Below, piece by piece: positions 1 to 12,052 of a stretch of DNA of 62,293 nucleotides (position 1 is the stretch's first letter; each line of letters begins with the position of its first letter). Made by a program: the position numbers and the translations under genes. A model generated the notes under the pieces. The model searched no databases and was not told the DNA's origin. It was given only the letters and a program-made list of their open reading frames with translations. This DNA is from Mesotaenium endlicherianum (Eukaryota; Streptophyta; Zygnematophyceae; Zygnematales; Mesotaeniaceae). The stretch spans positions 1 to 62,293 of the forward strand of contig WELA01009392.1 of assembly GCA_009602735.1 (NCBI GenBank). Direction: 5' to 3'.

Positions 1-51
1 CTTTCGCAGCCTCCCGCCCCCCGTTTCTCACCCCCCTCGCTCTCGCGCCAG

Positions 52-3000
52 GTGGCGATGCTTTTCCCGCATGCCTTCTGGGAGGCCGACCTGGACACGT
101 TCGGGACGCTGGTGAGGGACCCCGCGCAGCGCGGGGAGTTCTTCCTCTTCTACTCCTACCGGCAGGTGGCAGGTGGCAGCCTCCTGTTGGGCCTGGTGGC
201 AGGCGAGGCCGCGCAGGCGTTCGAGGCGATGCCTGCCGCCCAGATCATCGCCCGCGTCATGTCCGTCCTGAAAGGCATGGCCCCCTCTACCCCCAGCCCC
301 GTCTCTGCGGCCTACAATATTTGTGTGCGTTGATTATGTGTATATATATATCTATATATATATATATATATGGATATGTATTTATATGTATAAGTGTATG
401 TGTATACATGTGCGCCTTAATGCGCGTATATACATATATGTCAGTCAAAGGCTTAAGGCCTCAGTCCTCATAGGCACGGCCTGCCTGCCCTGCCCCGTCC
501 TGCCCCCGCCTCGTGCCCCCAGGGCTGCCCCCGGCACCCACCTGCCCCCCTGCTACTTTTCCCCTCTTCGCCGCTCACTTCCTCTTTCTGCGGCCTTCAG
601 TACTTACGTCTGCGGCGTATGACATGTATGTGTGTGTGTGTGTGTGTCTACATGCGTCTGTATCTGCATGCATGCGGGAGGCTGGTTAGGCTCTCTGCAT
701 TTGCTTGCAACGCAAGGGAGGTGGATGGATGTAGAGGTGCTCAAGGTCGGAAGAATATCCTCACGCCTCTCTTCCCCTCTCTCTTCCTTTTCTCTCCAGT
801 ATTTGTCAAGCAAAAGCAAAAGAATGTACTGATAGTTCTTGAAAAGGTTCACTGGGCTGCGGGCTGCGGATCGGAGAATTCTCGTCAAGAAGGAAGGAGA
901 AATTGAAAGGATCAAATGGCAGGCGTCGAGGGCCAGCTGGCACAAGACGAGCACCGGGTCCTTTTTTCTCTCTGTCTGTGCGTCTGTCCTTACTGGGTAC
1001 GAACGTATGTGTATGTGGGGGAGGGCAAGAGAGAGGAAGGGAGAGGGATGGGATGGGACGGAAAAGGAAAAGGGAGGAGGGGGAGGCTGAGGGAGGGAGG
1101 TGGGGAAGGAGAGACGGAGGGAGGTGGAGAGGGGGTGCGAGAGGACCACTAGGGGCAGGGCTTCTACTGGGTGTGGGGGTTACACCAGGTCTCGCTTCAG
1201 TGAACTTGTAATCGAACTCCTCTTCCTGTGAGAAAGAGCATCTGCTGGGGTCTGAGCTTGTCTTCTTTGTGCTGTCTACTGCCTGTTCCGCCCGACACCT
1301 GGCAGGCGTGTACGAGCCCAAGGGGGTGGCAGTGCCGTACCCGGTGCAGTCGGTGTGCACCAGGTGGCAGACGGACTGCTTTGCTGGCGGGTCCTACTCG
1401 CACATCAGCGTGGGCTCCTCCGGCGACGACTACGACATCCTGGCAGAGCCCGTGGCCGCGCGCCTCTTCTTCGCCGGAGAGGTGAAAGCTGCAGTTGCTG
1501 CCTGGCTTGTGTGTGCGTGCTTGTGTGCTTGTGTGCTTGTGTGCTTGTGTGCTTCCTTGCTTGCATGTGGCCGTGCGCCTCCTCTTTGCAGGGGAGTTGA
1601 GCACGGCTGCCTGCCTGGGTTGCTTGTGCATGCTTGCGTGCTTGCATGTGGCCGCGCGCCACTTCTTTGCCGGCGAGGTGAGAGCCGTGGTTTCTGCCTG
1701 GCTTGCGTGTGCGAGTGCGCGCATGATTGTGTGCTTGCATGTAGCCGCGCGTCCTCTTCTTTTCTGGGGAGGTGAGAGCTGCGGTTGCTGCCCGGCCTGG
1801 GTTGCGCGCTGGCGCGTGCTTGCATGCAGAGCCGTGGTTACTGCCTGGCTTGTGTGTGCGAGAACGTGCGTGCGCGCGTGCTTGTGTGCTTGCATGTGGC
1901 CACGCGCCCTCTTCTTCGCTGGAGAGGTGAGAACTGGGGAGCCTGGGTTGCGTGGTCTAGCTTGTGTGCGTGCTTGTGTACGAGCGTGCGTGCTTGTGCG
2001 CATGCTCGTGTGCGGGCACGTGCGCATGTGTACATGCGCACGTGCATGTCTGCCTGTGCGTGCGAGTGGGTGTGCCGTTCCGTTATGGTCCCCTCTCCTC
2101 CTCCTGCATCCACATGCTCCTTAGCATCCAAGACTCTGAGCGTGCTTACTCATTGGCGCGCGTGCACGCGCACAATGTGGGGGTCTCTTCATTTGGGGCA
2201 CCGCACTCGCCAGCTCACCCTGGGCGCATGTGGAGGGAAGGGGGCAGGGGCAAGGGAAGAGGAAGAGAGAGAGAAGAGAAGGGGAGGGGGGGAATGCAGG
2301 AGGGAAGCTGCGTAGTCGCCCCTGCTTACGTCTTCTCTTGTAATGCTCCCCACGCCTCTGCATGCTCCAGAGAGGAGAGAGGCCGTGTATCTAAAGAGGG
2401 TCTGAAGAGTCGGAGGTGGAACTCTTGGCCTGCCTCTTACTAAGTTTCACATATATTTCGTCTGTCAGCTCTACTTACGTGTGCTTGCAAAGTGGGTGAG
2501 CACGTGGCAGGCCACGATCAATTCTCCTTATGTGTGCTTGTAAAGCGTGTGGACACGTGGCAGGCCACGAATCGGCGGTACCCGGCGACCATGCACGGGG
2601 CCTTCCTGAGCGGCCAGCGGGAAGCCGCCAAGATTGCTGAGGTGGCAACCGCTCGAGCCGCCCCGCTGGAGAGCCTGATGAGTCATCGGGCGAGCATCCA
2701 GCAGTACGCCGCCACCCTGGACGAGATCTTTAGCTTGCCAGATGTTGAGTTTGGAAGCTTCTCGCTCGTGTTCGACCCGCGCAGCACCGCCCCATCATCG
2801 CCAGTGCTCGTCCGAATCGCCATCCGCAACGCCCCCGCCCGGCCGCCCCTTGCCGCCCGCCCATCATCTGCAGGCGCCAGCTCAGCGCCTACGATGGCAG
2901 CGGCAGCCCGGAAGAGCTCGCTGGGAGAGAAGCCTGTGGCTCAGAAAAGGCCACTTGGCGCTGACCCAGAGGGCAAGAGGAAGAAGCAGCAGCAGCAGCA

Positions 3001-4963
3001 GAGCCGTGATGAGCCCCACCTGCGGATGGAGGGAGCCTTGCCAGCTGTCACCACGTCATTGGATCCACATTCAGCTCTTGGCGTGAGAGTCGACGGCAGC
3101 CAGCCACGCCATCAGGCAACAGAGTTGAGGCAGGGCCAGTTGGGGCGCCAGCTGTCCATCTTTAGGGACTCAGACACGCGACAAGTGGTGGCGGCGGCGG
3201 CAGCGGCAGTACCAGGCGCTTGCACAGCAGCCAATTCCCCTCGGACTGCCGCTGGCGCTTCCGCCGCCGCCCCTGCCCCTGCCACAGCCCCCCCCACCCG
3301 CGCCCCCGCCCCCGTGGCCACCGCCACCGCCCCCACCGTTGCCGCTCCTGCTTCTGCTGCTTCTTCTGCTGCTGCTTCAGTGGCAGCCGGGGTCCCGACA
3401 GCCGACTGGCACTCAAAAGATGCTTCGAGGGAGACTGCCTCCCAAGGGCCCCTCCAGCTCGTTGGGCCACGAGAAGAACTCGCAGTGAGACCTTCGGGAG
3501 AAGCCCCCTCTCCAGAGCTCGATGCAGCACACCGAGAAGCGTGTGCAGCTGGAGCTGGCGCTGGGGCTGGGGCTGGAGCTGGGGCAGGTGGATCTGCAGC
3601 TGGCGCTGGCGCTAGAGTTGGAGTTTGCAGTCAGCACCCGTCGTCTCTGCCTCTGTCTGCAGGTGCCACGTGGCAGCAGCAGCATGCAGTGCCAGGTGGC
3701 ACCACGCCGCGGGAAAGAGACTGGCGCGCACAGCTGGCAGAGTCGTACCAAAGCCTGATGCAGGTGCGGCAGCAGCAGCACCTGCTGCCGCCCGGAGCAG
3801 CAGAAGGCGGCAGCGGTGGCCCGCAGACGCCTCCGGAAGTAAGCCCCGCCGCCGCCCATACTATGCAGGGCCCGTTGCCAGGTGGCGCCCAGCCCTTACT
3901 GCGCTATACCCTGCTTCTGGCTCAGCAAGAGCATCTTCCTCCTCCTCCTCAGCAGCCGCACCAGCAGCAGCAGCTGCAGCAGCAGCACCAACAGCAGGAG
4001 CACCAGCAGCAGCATCAGCGCGCCCTTGACTGGGGGCAGAGCAGAGTCGAGCGGGGCAGCCATGCCGGCCCCTGCCCTCCCGACAGCAGCGCCTCCCACG
4101 CCAACCTGCAGGCTGGTGGTGTGACCAGAGAGCAAGCGAACGGGCTTGCGGGGAATACAGTTGGCCCTTCTAGCGGCCATGGGGAAGAGGGATTGGGGAG
4201 GCCTGAGGAGGAGGCTGTGAGGATGCGTGTACAGGAGGAGGTGGGCGAGAAGAAGAAGAAGAAGAAGCAGATGGAAGGGGCGGAGGAAGAGGGGGGGGAA
4301 GAAGAGGTGCAGGAGGAGAAGATGAAGAAAGTGCACTGGAAAAGGAGGACAAAGGCAGCAGCGGATGGGCAGGCGGGCGGGAGCGGTCGGGGCGGAGCAG
4401 GTACGCGCGGCAGGGGCGCGCTACCCCAGGTGGCGGCTGTGCGACTGTACACGGTGGTGACGCGCGAGCAGGCGCTGCTGCTGCGCGAGGTGCGGGGGGG
4501 CGACGCCGCGCGTATGCTGGTGCTGTGCGACCAGTTCGGCGCCAAGCTGGTCGGGCGGCGGGGGCTGGGGCCCGAGGGCGACGAGCTCGTGGCCGCTGTC
4601 CTCCTCGCGCGCGCCGCCCGCCGCACCGCCACGCGCGCCTCCTGGCCGCTTGTCGCTGCCGCGGCCGCTGTCACGGCTACCCACAGAAGCCCCAGCAATG
4701 GCGACGGCAGAGGTGTAGCGGCAGCAGCTGCAACAGGAGGGGGTGGAGCAGGAGGTGGAGCTGGGGGAGGCGTGGGCAGGAAGCGTGCGGCAGAGGGAAG
4801 AAGCCCGGGTGGCAGGCCTCTTAGCCCGTCGCATCGCGTGAGCGCGGGCGGCAGCGCGGCAGGCCTGCATGGCTTGCACTCCTCCCTGCCCCCTCCTCGC
4901 GCCAGCTGGAACCCAAAAAGCGTGCGCATGCGCCAGCTCACCAAAAGGCAACTCCAGGGCTGA
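52..4963 (+). CDS. LSD1: LSD1-like FAD-dependent histone lysine demethylase, 5'-partial (three exons visible)
   Basis: Amine-oxidase family lysine demethylase, expected to remove methyl groups from histone H3 in the nucleus. Visible exons are 52-274, 1306-1481 and 2564-4963 (stop TGA). The junction phases agree (1, then 0), giving about 932 residues; the N-terminal SWIRM region and first FAD motif lie before the window. Exon 1 reads MLFPHAFWEADLDTFG and GEFFLFYSY, exon 2 QSVCTRW, GSYSHISVGSSGDDYDILAE and LFFAGE, and exon 3 opens ATNRRYPATMHGAFLSG. These are hallmark C-terminal amine-oxidase motifs of plant LDL/FLD proteins. The first intron appears to use a GC donor (AAAG|GCATGG). Exon 3 then carries about 650 residues of Ala/Gln/Pro/Gly-rich low complexity (polyQ near 2985-3000 and 3950-4015). 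A folded-looking tail near 4428-4640 contains LREVRGGD and AKLVGRRGLG, which I believe resembles the plant-type C-terminal extension. Family assignment is firm; continuity of the low-complexity exon is less sure. Confidence 0.88.
336..650. repeat. Microsatellites (TA)n and (TG)n in LSD1 intron 1
   Basis: Intron 1 (275-1305) contains an AT-alternating tract near 339-442 and a short TG run near 628-648. The rest of the intron is pyrimidine-rich or G-rich low complexity with no gene that I can support. Confidence 0.8.
1451..1945 (+). repeat. Tandem degenerate copies of the exon-2 end and 5' splice site
   Basis: The true exon end (VAARLFFAGE then GAG|GTGAAA, junction at 1481/1482) is followed inside the intron by four degraded copies. 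Their GAG/GTGAG-like junctions lie near 1595, 1678, 1772 and 1927. Conceptual translations of the copies read VAVRLLFAGE, VAARHFFAGE, VAARPLLFWG and VATRPLLRW, so about ten exon codons were copied together with the splice site. The sequence after each junction (gctgcggttgctgcctgg-like) and a TGTGTGCTTGCATGTGGCC-like linker are repeated too. The last three copies carry GTGAG, closer to donor consensus than the authentic GTGAAA. Confidence 0.85.
2470..2570 (+). repeat. Duplicated 3' splice site before LSD1 exon 3
   Basis: The acceptor CACGTGGCAG|GCCACGA occurs twice, at about 2500-2516 and 2554-2570. Each is preceded by TGTGTGCTTG(C/T)AAAG. Only the second continues in frame into the conserved LSD1 codons (AATCGGCGGTAC). 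The first copy diverges after seven exon bases. Confidence 0.85.
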
Positions 4964-6108
4964 CTGAAACAAGAGGCGGTGGCTTCAGGTGTGCTCGGTC
5001 AGGCACAGCCAAAGCAGGAAGTGCTCTGTTTCCCGTGCGTGCTGATGAATCCAGCGGTGATTATTCCTCAGCAGGTCCAGCATCAAGTGGATGTTACAGT
5101 TGTTACACTCTGTTGCCAATTGCCACCAGGTGGTGGAGTTGAGAAGTCAAAATGGAATGAAGCTGGCGTGTAGAGAAAGCGTGCTCGGGCTCATGCGAAA
5201 CATGCGACCAGGCGCAGCCTAGGCGAGCAATGCAGGGGGCTCCAAAGTTTGGAGTCTACTGTGGAGCCCTTGCGCAGGAAGCAGCAGGATGAGGAAGGTG
5301 ATTATGGAGGTCTTAAACCCCCCATAGCGGTAGAGCATTCTACTGCTGTTGGGTTCTGAACATTTGCAGGACTGAGTCGCAGCTTCTTAGAGGCTTTGCT
5401 CCCTGATGCTGTCTTCTCCGCCGCCGGCTTTCACATGGCTCCTGAGATACTTACCTTGAGAGTGAGTGAGATTGTGTCTGCTGCAATGTGCATCTGGTGG
5501 CACTGTTTATATAGCTGCACACACAAATTGCTGGACTGAAGTTGAGAGCGTTGGGAGGCTGCAACAATGGTCATGCTCGTTACAAACTTTTAAATTAAGG
5601 TACTTGAATATCATATATTTTTTCCTTTGTGCTCAACTTTACAGTCGATTGCAGCTGTATTGTCAAAACTAGTCCATCAATTGCATAGTCGTGAAGAATG
5701 CACATAATGCATATTACTTCCAAGATAGTACACTATATACCACTATTGTAACATACAGAGTTGATCGCTTCAACTTGTTTAATGAGAAAGCACAAGATGC
5801 TTGCGAGTAATACACAGCTGCGTGGCGAAGCCTCCCAGAGTAGGGTCTGTCATAAGGCCACAGGCCAGCAAGGAGTATTCTATCACAGCAAGGAGTATGC
5901 TATCACAGGGGTGGATCTGTACCTCTCTAGCAGATGTTAGCTGGCCAGAAAGCATATAAAGATTGATTGGAGTGACATGCGAGCTAGTCTGAACTCCTTC
6001 AGCATTACAAAAGTGCATACCACACTCGTCACTCAACAGTGGCCTAATTCCAAACTATTAAAGCAATAAATGAAGTGTTATGAAGCATCCAATAGTTGGA
6101 TTCAGATT
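4964..6108. other. Intergenic / probable 3' UTR of the LSD1-like gene
   Basis: No coding region is supportable here. The composition shifts from GC-rich to AT-rich after about 5450. There is a short local direct repeat, (c)agcaaggagta(t/g)tctatcac, near 5868-5907. Confidence 0.6.
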
Positions 6109-7275
6109 TCATGAATCTGGAGTAGCGTCCTTCACAAGCTTCTGCCTTGCCAAATATCGTTCGTGTGCTGGTGTCAAGCCAGGCCAGCTTGATGAGCCAA
6201 GATGCAAATTGAAGATGTCAAGTTGCAGGGTTGCTGGAAGAGTGCCAATCATGTCACAGATGCCCTTCTGGATTGTCTGTTTGCCCTCTGGAAGGGTAAT
6301 AAAGTCCTGTTTTGGGCCAAAATTTGATGAAAGCCCTGGCAGCCAGTCGTGTAAAAGTTGATTCCTATTACTGGCACTAGCTATCAGCGTCCTCAAGTTG
6401 ACTCCATTGAAAACAGAAAGAAGACAAGCCTTGACGATGTGTGCATGGACTTGAGCAACTTTTTGGTAATGCTTATTGTCAGAAGAACTATAAAATCTCC
6501 ACCGGTGTTGGAACCATGCAAAGGAGCTCATGCCTTACTGCAAAATGGGGCCATTTTAGGATATGCGAAGCAGTCGTTAAATAGTTGCACATGACTGAGG
6601 TCAGCCACTCCAAAAAATCCGAAAGAGCAGCGAGTGCTCCTACTTTCACCTCTTTTGCATCTCTTTGTCACTGGTGTGTGATGTTTGGAGCTATCAACGA
6701 AAATCTGGTTTCGTTTTCTACAGAAAGTCTGGTGATTTGGGGTTCAAATACGTAGCCTGCCATCACAAGAAAAACAGAAGCAGTATTCTTGTGCATCAAG
6801 GTCAACGTATCTTCTTTTTTGCTTTCACAAAGCAAGTCAATGTCTACATTGAGGATGCGGACTATGTCTTCCCTGGCTATCCTACTGAGAGTTGAAGAAT
6901 CCTCATATGGAGACTGCACAGCCGCAGCCTTGTGCAATTAAGTATTGAAGTACTCGAGCCTCTGGTTGGCAGGACCCTGCTGGAGCCTCGCGCCGGTGAA
7001 GTCTATCAAACTCTTGCAGACAGGCAAGGTGGGAAGAAGGTCCATGATAGCTCGCTCCTCTTCACCCCAGGGAAAGGCCTCTATAACCTCCAGGAAGGCT
7101 CCGATGCAGTCCGTCGGAAGGAACTCTGCAGCCGCTTTGATGGTATTCACTAACTCCCGGATCGTCATGGCATAGTCAGAAATTGCTTTTGCATCAACCC
7201 CGGCGTACAGAGACTGGAATGCGACGGTGTAGGCAATGGCAGGATGGTCACCAGTCACAGTCAAATCGCTGGAAT
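6109..7275 (-). pseudogene. Degenerate or partial BTB/POZ-protein paralogue
   Basis: Two minus-strand stretches match the intact BTB gene at 12053-13408. Segment 6938-7275 carries FQSLYAGVDA, IKAAAEFLPTDC and LEVIEAFPWGEEER, parallel to FESLYVHLDA, IKVAAEFQLTDC and LEYVEAIPWSEEEE. Segment 6109-6531 carries LIASASNRNQLL and GTLPATLQLDIFNLHLG, parallel to LIASARSRASFL and CTLPPDVQLNIFSLNHT. The middle (6532-6937) is open only in a shifted frame with little similarity, and stops separate the blocks. An acceptor-like ACTTCAG precedes the first block, so an upstream exon could exist, but I did not find the BTB fold itself in the next 800 bases. It is either a pseudogene or a spliced, diverged paralogue in inverted orientation. 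Confidence 0.6.
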
Positions 7276-10200
7276 CTGAAGTCTGCCACCCTAGTTATGG
7301 AATACGAATACAAAGTTTCTCACCCGTAGCTTAGTCTCTCATGAACTGGGTCAAGTGAAGATGGTGCAGTCAGCAAGTTCACTCTATATGCATGCATTAA
7401 AAATTTTGCCATCGACATACACTTGTATGTGCACAGCTAAATAATTGCCTATTAAATAGAATGGCAGGAAAATTACAGGAATATAAATCAAAGCATGTTA
7501 ACAAGTTTGTAGTCCTCCAAGTGATGATTATCTTCACGTGACGTACAAGGATGATAGCCTACAAGCTACCTGATACTTATCAAAGAACCCTTGACTTCCC
7601 ATGGAGCTGCAAACACTGCAGCTCAAATGTGCACATCTTATTTTGGCTCTACTGTAACCGACAGACCCTAAACCTTCGCTACTAGTCCTGGCTCAAATCC
7701 GTCTTCAGGCATTAATTAGCGAAAAATCATGCTGTTTCATCCAAACACCTCGAATCACCGCACATCAAAATTCCCATCTCTTACATATAGGCACAGCTGT
7801 GTCAGACTCTCAGACGTCACAGTCTTCTCCCGGTCCACAACCTCAAACAGGGTCCTCTTGTGTGTGCAGCACTATGAGCTTCCTGCTGTGCACTTGTCCC
7901 TGGGCTGGGCTAAGTTGGACAGGGCTGGGCTGGTCTGGGTTGGACTGGGCTGGCCTAAGCTGGACTGGCCTTCCCTGGGCTGGGCTGGGCTGGGCTCTGT
8001 TGCTCGCCCTCACCCGCTCCACAGCCTTGTTATTTCGGCCAGCAAGTCGACCAGTTCCAAGCCTGATGGTACTGCTCTAGCACCTTCTTTCTCCTCCTCA
8101 CCTCACACTTGTAAAAGGCCTGCCAATACTTGCCAGCCCATCCGTCTCTCAGCCCGCCCGCCCCGCCCTTCCAACAGATGGCTGTCAATGAGCCAACCTG
8201 CTCTGGAACTTGGAAGAGCCCTAGTGACCTCTAGCGCCCTGTTAAACCCTCCTCCAGGCATAGTATGAAGCCTGCCAGTTCCAGATGGGCCTTAAACCCT
8301 CGACGCGGCTGGAGCTGACCTTACAAGACGCAGCCTACGGGTATCTCCCATTCCGCGTTTGCCACTTTCGTATCAACAACCTGTTGGGGGGGCCCCTGTC
8401 AGAGCACAACCCTCTCTCCCCCGTAGCCAAACCTGGCTGCTTCTCGAGACTCAAAAGTGCTCAACTGTTAGGAGTAAGCTCTTTGCACTCCGCCTAGGTT
8501 TGGGGCCCAGCTATTTGGGGAGGGGAGGGGGAAGGGGACGGAGGGTGGGGGGGTTGCGCTTTAGGACTTCGGACACTCTGTTTTTCTGTCGTTCGCTTCA
8601 TAAATTTCTTGCAACGCTCACCCTTGCTCCCCAGAGCAAGAATGGGAGAACAGGAGGGGGAGGGGAAGGGGGCAAAGTATGGAAGTTTAAACAACTGCTA
8701 TATTTGCCGACCCACTGCGAGGCTGCAGCAAGGCGAGGGTGAGACAGGGAAAGATACGTGCTTTAAAATTGCCAGTCACTCCATGGCAGCCACACTGTCG
8801 CAAGCCTAAACCCTCCAAACCCTTAATCTCACCAAATTGCTGCCAGCCCCCCCATGCCCCCTTCTCCCCTTTTCTCTCCACTTCTTCACCCTTCTTCCCC
8901 GGCCCCCACGTAACCCTAGCAGTAAATAGACCTCTTTGGCAGTCGTGCTGCCCGCGTACGCATGCATTGCCGTCACTGTAGAGGATATCTCGGCTTTCTA
9001 AGATTGCTACCAGGTCAAAAATAGCAAGGAGGATATCAGGACCTCTAGACCCTCCAGACCTGGAACCCTGAACCCCAAATCCGTAGGTCATGAAATGCCC
9101 TACAATGGATATCTAAAAAAACAGCTGAAGAAAGAGAGGACTGCTGTACAGGCGGGTGCATGTGATAGAGCAACAGCAGCAGCAGCCCCTGTCAGCAACA
9201 CGACTGCTTGAACCTTATCTGGCCCCGGGCCCGACCCCTGACTACAGTCGATCCGAGAAGCGCCCGATTGCTGAATAAGAAACCCGACGTCATGTCGGGT
9301 GGCTGCAGCTGCGTCTACGTAAACTTTGACAGGACTTGGGAGAAAACGAGGAAAGAGAAGCTTCAGTGCCGTATGAGGGACGAAAGACTGGAGTATTAAT
9401 CTGGGTCTTGAGAGTCGATTCGCGGTGCATCGACGAGCAGACCAGCTGAGGGCTGTACGCTAAGAGCGCATTTCGAAGGCTTCCAAAAGTTTTGAAATTC
9501 ACCACAAGCAGCGATGCAGCAGCGCAGCAGTGCAGCAGAAGGAAGTCAGACTGCCAGGCTGCTAAAGCCTAGCTAACTTCCTCTTGTCCCTGCGCCTAAC
9601 TTCTGGTTATTACATCGAGCATACCTCTGAGTTGGTTCCCAAAAGGGAGGAGGACGCGAAGGAGGAGGAGGACGAGGAGGAGGGGGAGAGGAGGAGGAAG
9701 AGGAGGAGAAGGGGAGCGAGGGCTGACCAGGCTGGGCTACGTTCCACAAGCGCCCCGAGGCTATTCTTGCCAGCCTGAAGCTCCAAGGTCTTCTCTGAAT
9801 ACGGGAAGGCTGGCCAGGCGCAAAGCCCTAGAGTCTACGGGAGGCTGCCACATGCCGCTCAGGCATAGTAATACGAGTCGACGGCCACGAGGCCCAACAA
9901 GGGGCTGCCACCTGTTCAAGCGGCGTGTGGAGAGGAGAGCCGGAGAGGAGAAGGGAGAGCTTGAACCTAGGTGGAGTCCCTGGCTGGCGACCCAACCGTG
10001 TCCCGGTCTACTTTACCCCAGAAAGCAGGCGAGAAGAACATGGCCACCTGGCACGGCTGTCGGGGTGGATAAGCGCCGGGAGCAGGGGTAGGCACAATGA
10101 AAATAAGCGACTCTCACTTGTCAAATGCGAGCTTTAGGGTTCAAGAGTAAGAGGTGCAGGGCTCTTGAGAGAGGAGCGTTCCAAACAACGGCCCAGGGAG

Positions 10201-12052
10201 GCGTGAGCATGAAGGTGGAGTGGAGGAAGCAGGGAGGGGTATGTGTGGAGGGAGATGTGAGGCAAGCATGTGTCACTCGTGCGCGCAAGGAGATGTGCTG
10301 AGAGAGTTCTGCGCTGAAGAGGTTGCAATGAAGTGGTGTATGTTTTATATTATCCAGGAGCAGCTCGACCATGTCTAGTATTGCCACCTGTCATGTCGAG
10401 ACGACGCAACAAGCGGATCGCAATTGGCCGCGGTCCCTCCCCTTTGCGTGAGTGCACAGGTGGCAAGGCCCAGGAGCTTTCCAAGTCAGAGAATCCTCGC
10501 CATCGATGGGCTGAGAGCCAGGAGACATGGCAATGGAGGGACTTAGAGGGCTGGGACCAGTACGAGTCAGAGAGGGCTCCTCACTCAAGAAGCCGTCATT
10601 GTGGGCCACTTGGCTCCTACTCTGCACAAGCCAACCATCCTGTTATTCCAGGACCACCAGGTGTGCTTGCTGGTCGATTCCCCAAAAGCTCATGAGGGCA
10701 CAATGAGAGGAAGAATATAGGGCTAGGGTCAGAGCCTAGGGTGTGGAGAGTGGGGAGTGGAGAAGGGGGGGCAGGTGGTGGTGAGGGGTAGACCAGGGGG
10801 TTGGGTAGTTGGAAGGGTGAATAGCCGAGTGAGGGGTATCTCTGGTGTGCTAGTGAAGGTCGTTTTGGTCTGGCTGCTACCTGCCAGGGGGAGGCGGCGG
10901 TGCAAGAAGCTGGCCTCGACTACCTAAACCCTGAATTCCAGGTGCACACAGGGCACAGGCAATGGCGGCAGTGCTCACAATCTGCCAGCTTCTGGTGTCT
11001 GCTAAGAACCTACAGAGTCGGGGAGGGGTGGGAGGTCGCAGACAGAAAGACTGACAGCAGAGTGATGAGACTTCGAAGCGCCAGTGCACGGACAAACAGG
11101 CAGGGCAGGAGTGCAGGAAAGGGGGAGAGGATGGAAAGAGAAAAGAGAAGGGAAGGGGGGAGGAAAGAGAAGGAAGGAAAAGGGTGTCTGCATTGAACAG
11201 TCAGACAAGAAGGCCAAGCTGTCTGTCCACCCATATCATGGGCTTTAGGCATTCGCGTGACACCCATGAAAGTCTTGGCCCAATGCCCTGCTAAACCTTC
11301 ACCCTCTACCCCCTGCCCTTTCCCCCCTCCCCTTCAAATCCCCCCCTTCTTGCCCTTCCTCCCACTCCGCCAATATCCTGCGAGCTTCAGTGGCCCCCTT
11401 AAGTCCTGTCTGCCAGAGTGCTTGTACTTGTTGATCATCAGCAGTGACACACGTATCTATGCACTAAAGAAAAAATTTGAAAGTAAGGAGTAGCAGCATG
11501 TAGGCTGTGCAAAGGAACCCCAGGAGGTGTGCATCCAAGGGTCAAGAGGACAATCTTCTACTAGTATCAGAACTTTTGTCATTAATTCCAGGGTTCAGTT
11601 GGATTCCAATCCTTGCCTTTCGGATTCCAGGGGCATGCGTTTTGATTAGTTCAGGAGTATTGCAGACATTCAGACGAGGTTAAAGTGAGAAGGGCATACT
11701 CAAAGGCTTCAAGATGCGGCCATGAAATGATACAATGTGACTTCTAATACTGTACTTTTAAACACAAGCATGTCGTAAGAGCATGCGGGGAAGAGAGCGA
11801 AGCAGAGTAAGCAGACAAGCTGTTCCAGGCATGTTTGCATACGCCACAGACAGTTGAAAGATAACGGGGTGCATCTTATTGTCGAGCAGAATGGCACCTG
11901 TTGTTAGGTCGAGACTTCCAACGAAATGTACGTGCTCAAAATTATGTTACCAACTTGAATCAAAAGAAGTGAGTTGAGTGGAGGACAAAATTGCCCCCTC
12001 CTGGCGCAAATAATGAAGTGTGCGACTTAGCAAACTTCGCAAGCGAGCTCTC
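7276..12052. other. Gene-poor stretch with low-complexity tracts
   Basis: No gene is supportable. Visible content: a CTGGG/GGGCT-type imperfect repeat (about 7900-8000), G-rich and C-rich runs (8515-8555, 8640-8680, 11130-11180, 11300-11370), a GAGGAG run (9645-9715), CAG runs (9172-9185, 9512-9537), and scattered single CCCTAAA/AAACCCT words that do not form a telomeric array. Confidence 0.55.

Noticed and set aside
323-622. ORF of Tyr/Ile repeats
   Set aside because: Made by the TA microsatellite within LSD1 intron 1.
7799-8268. Two ORFs with Leu/Gly/Trp repeats
   Set aside because: Produced by the CTGGG-type imperfect repeat; no homology or splice context.
9584-9778. Glu/Arg-rich ORF
   Set aside because: Encoded by a GAGGAG run; low complexity.
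10333-10695. 120-residue ORF containing SRRRNKRIAIGRG
   Set aside because: Looks somewhat protein-like but no recognisable domain, conserved motif or exon partner; left out for lack of support.
7660-10940. Scattered CCCTAAA / AAACCCT words as interstitial telomere
   Set aside because: Only isolated single words, never in tandem; at most telo-box-like motifs.
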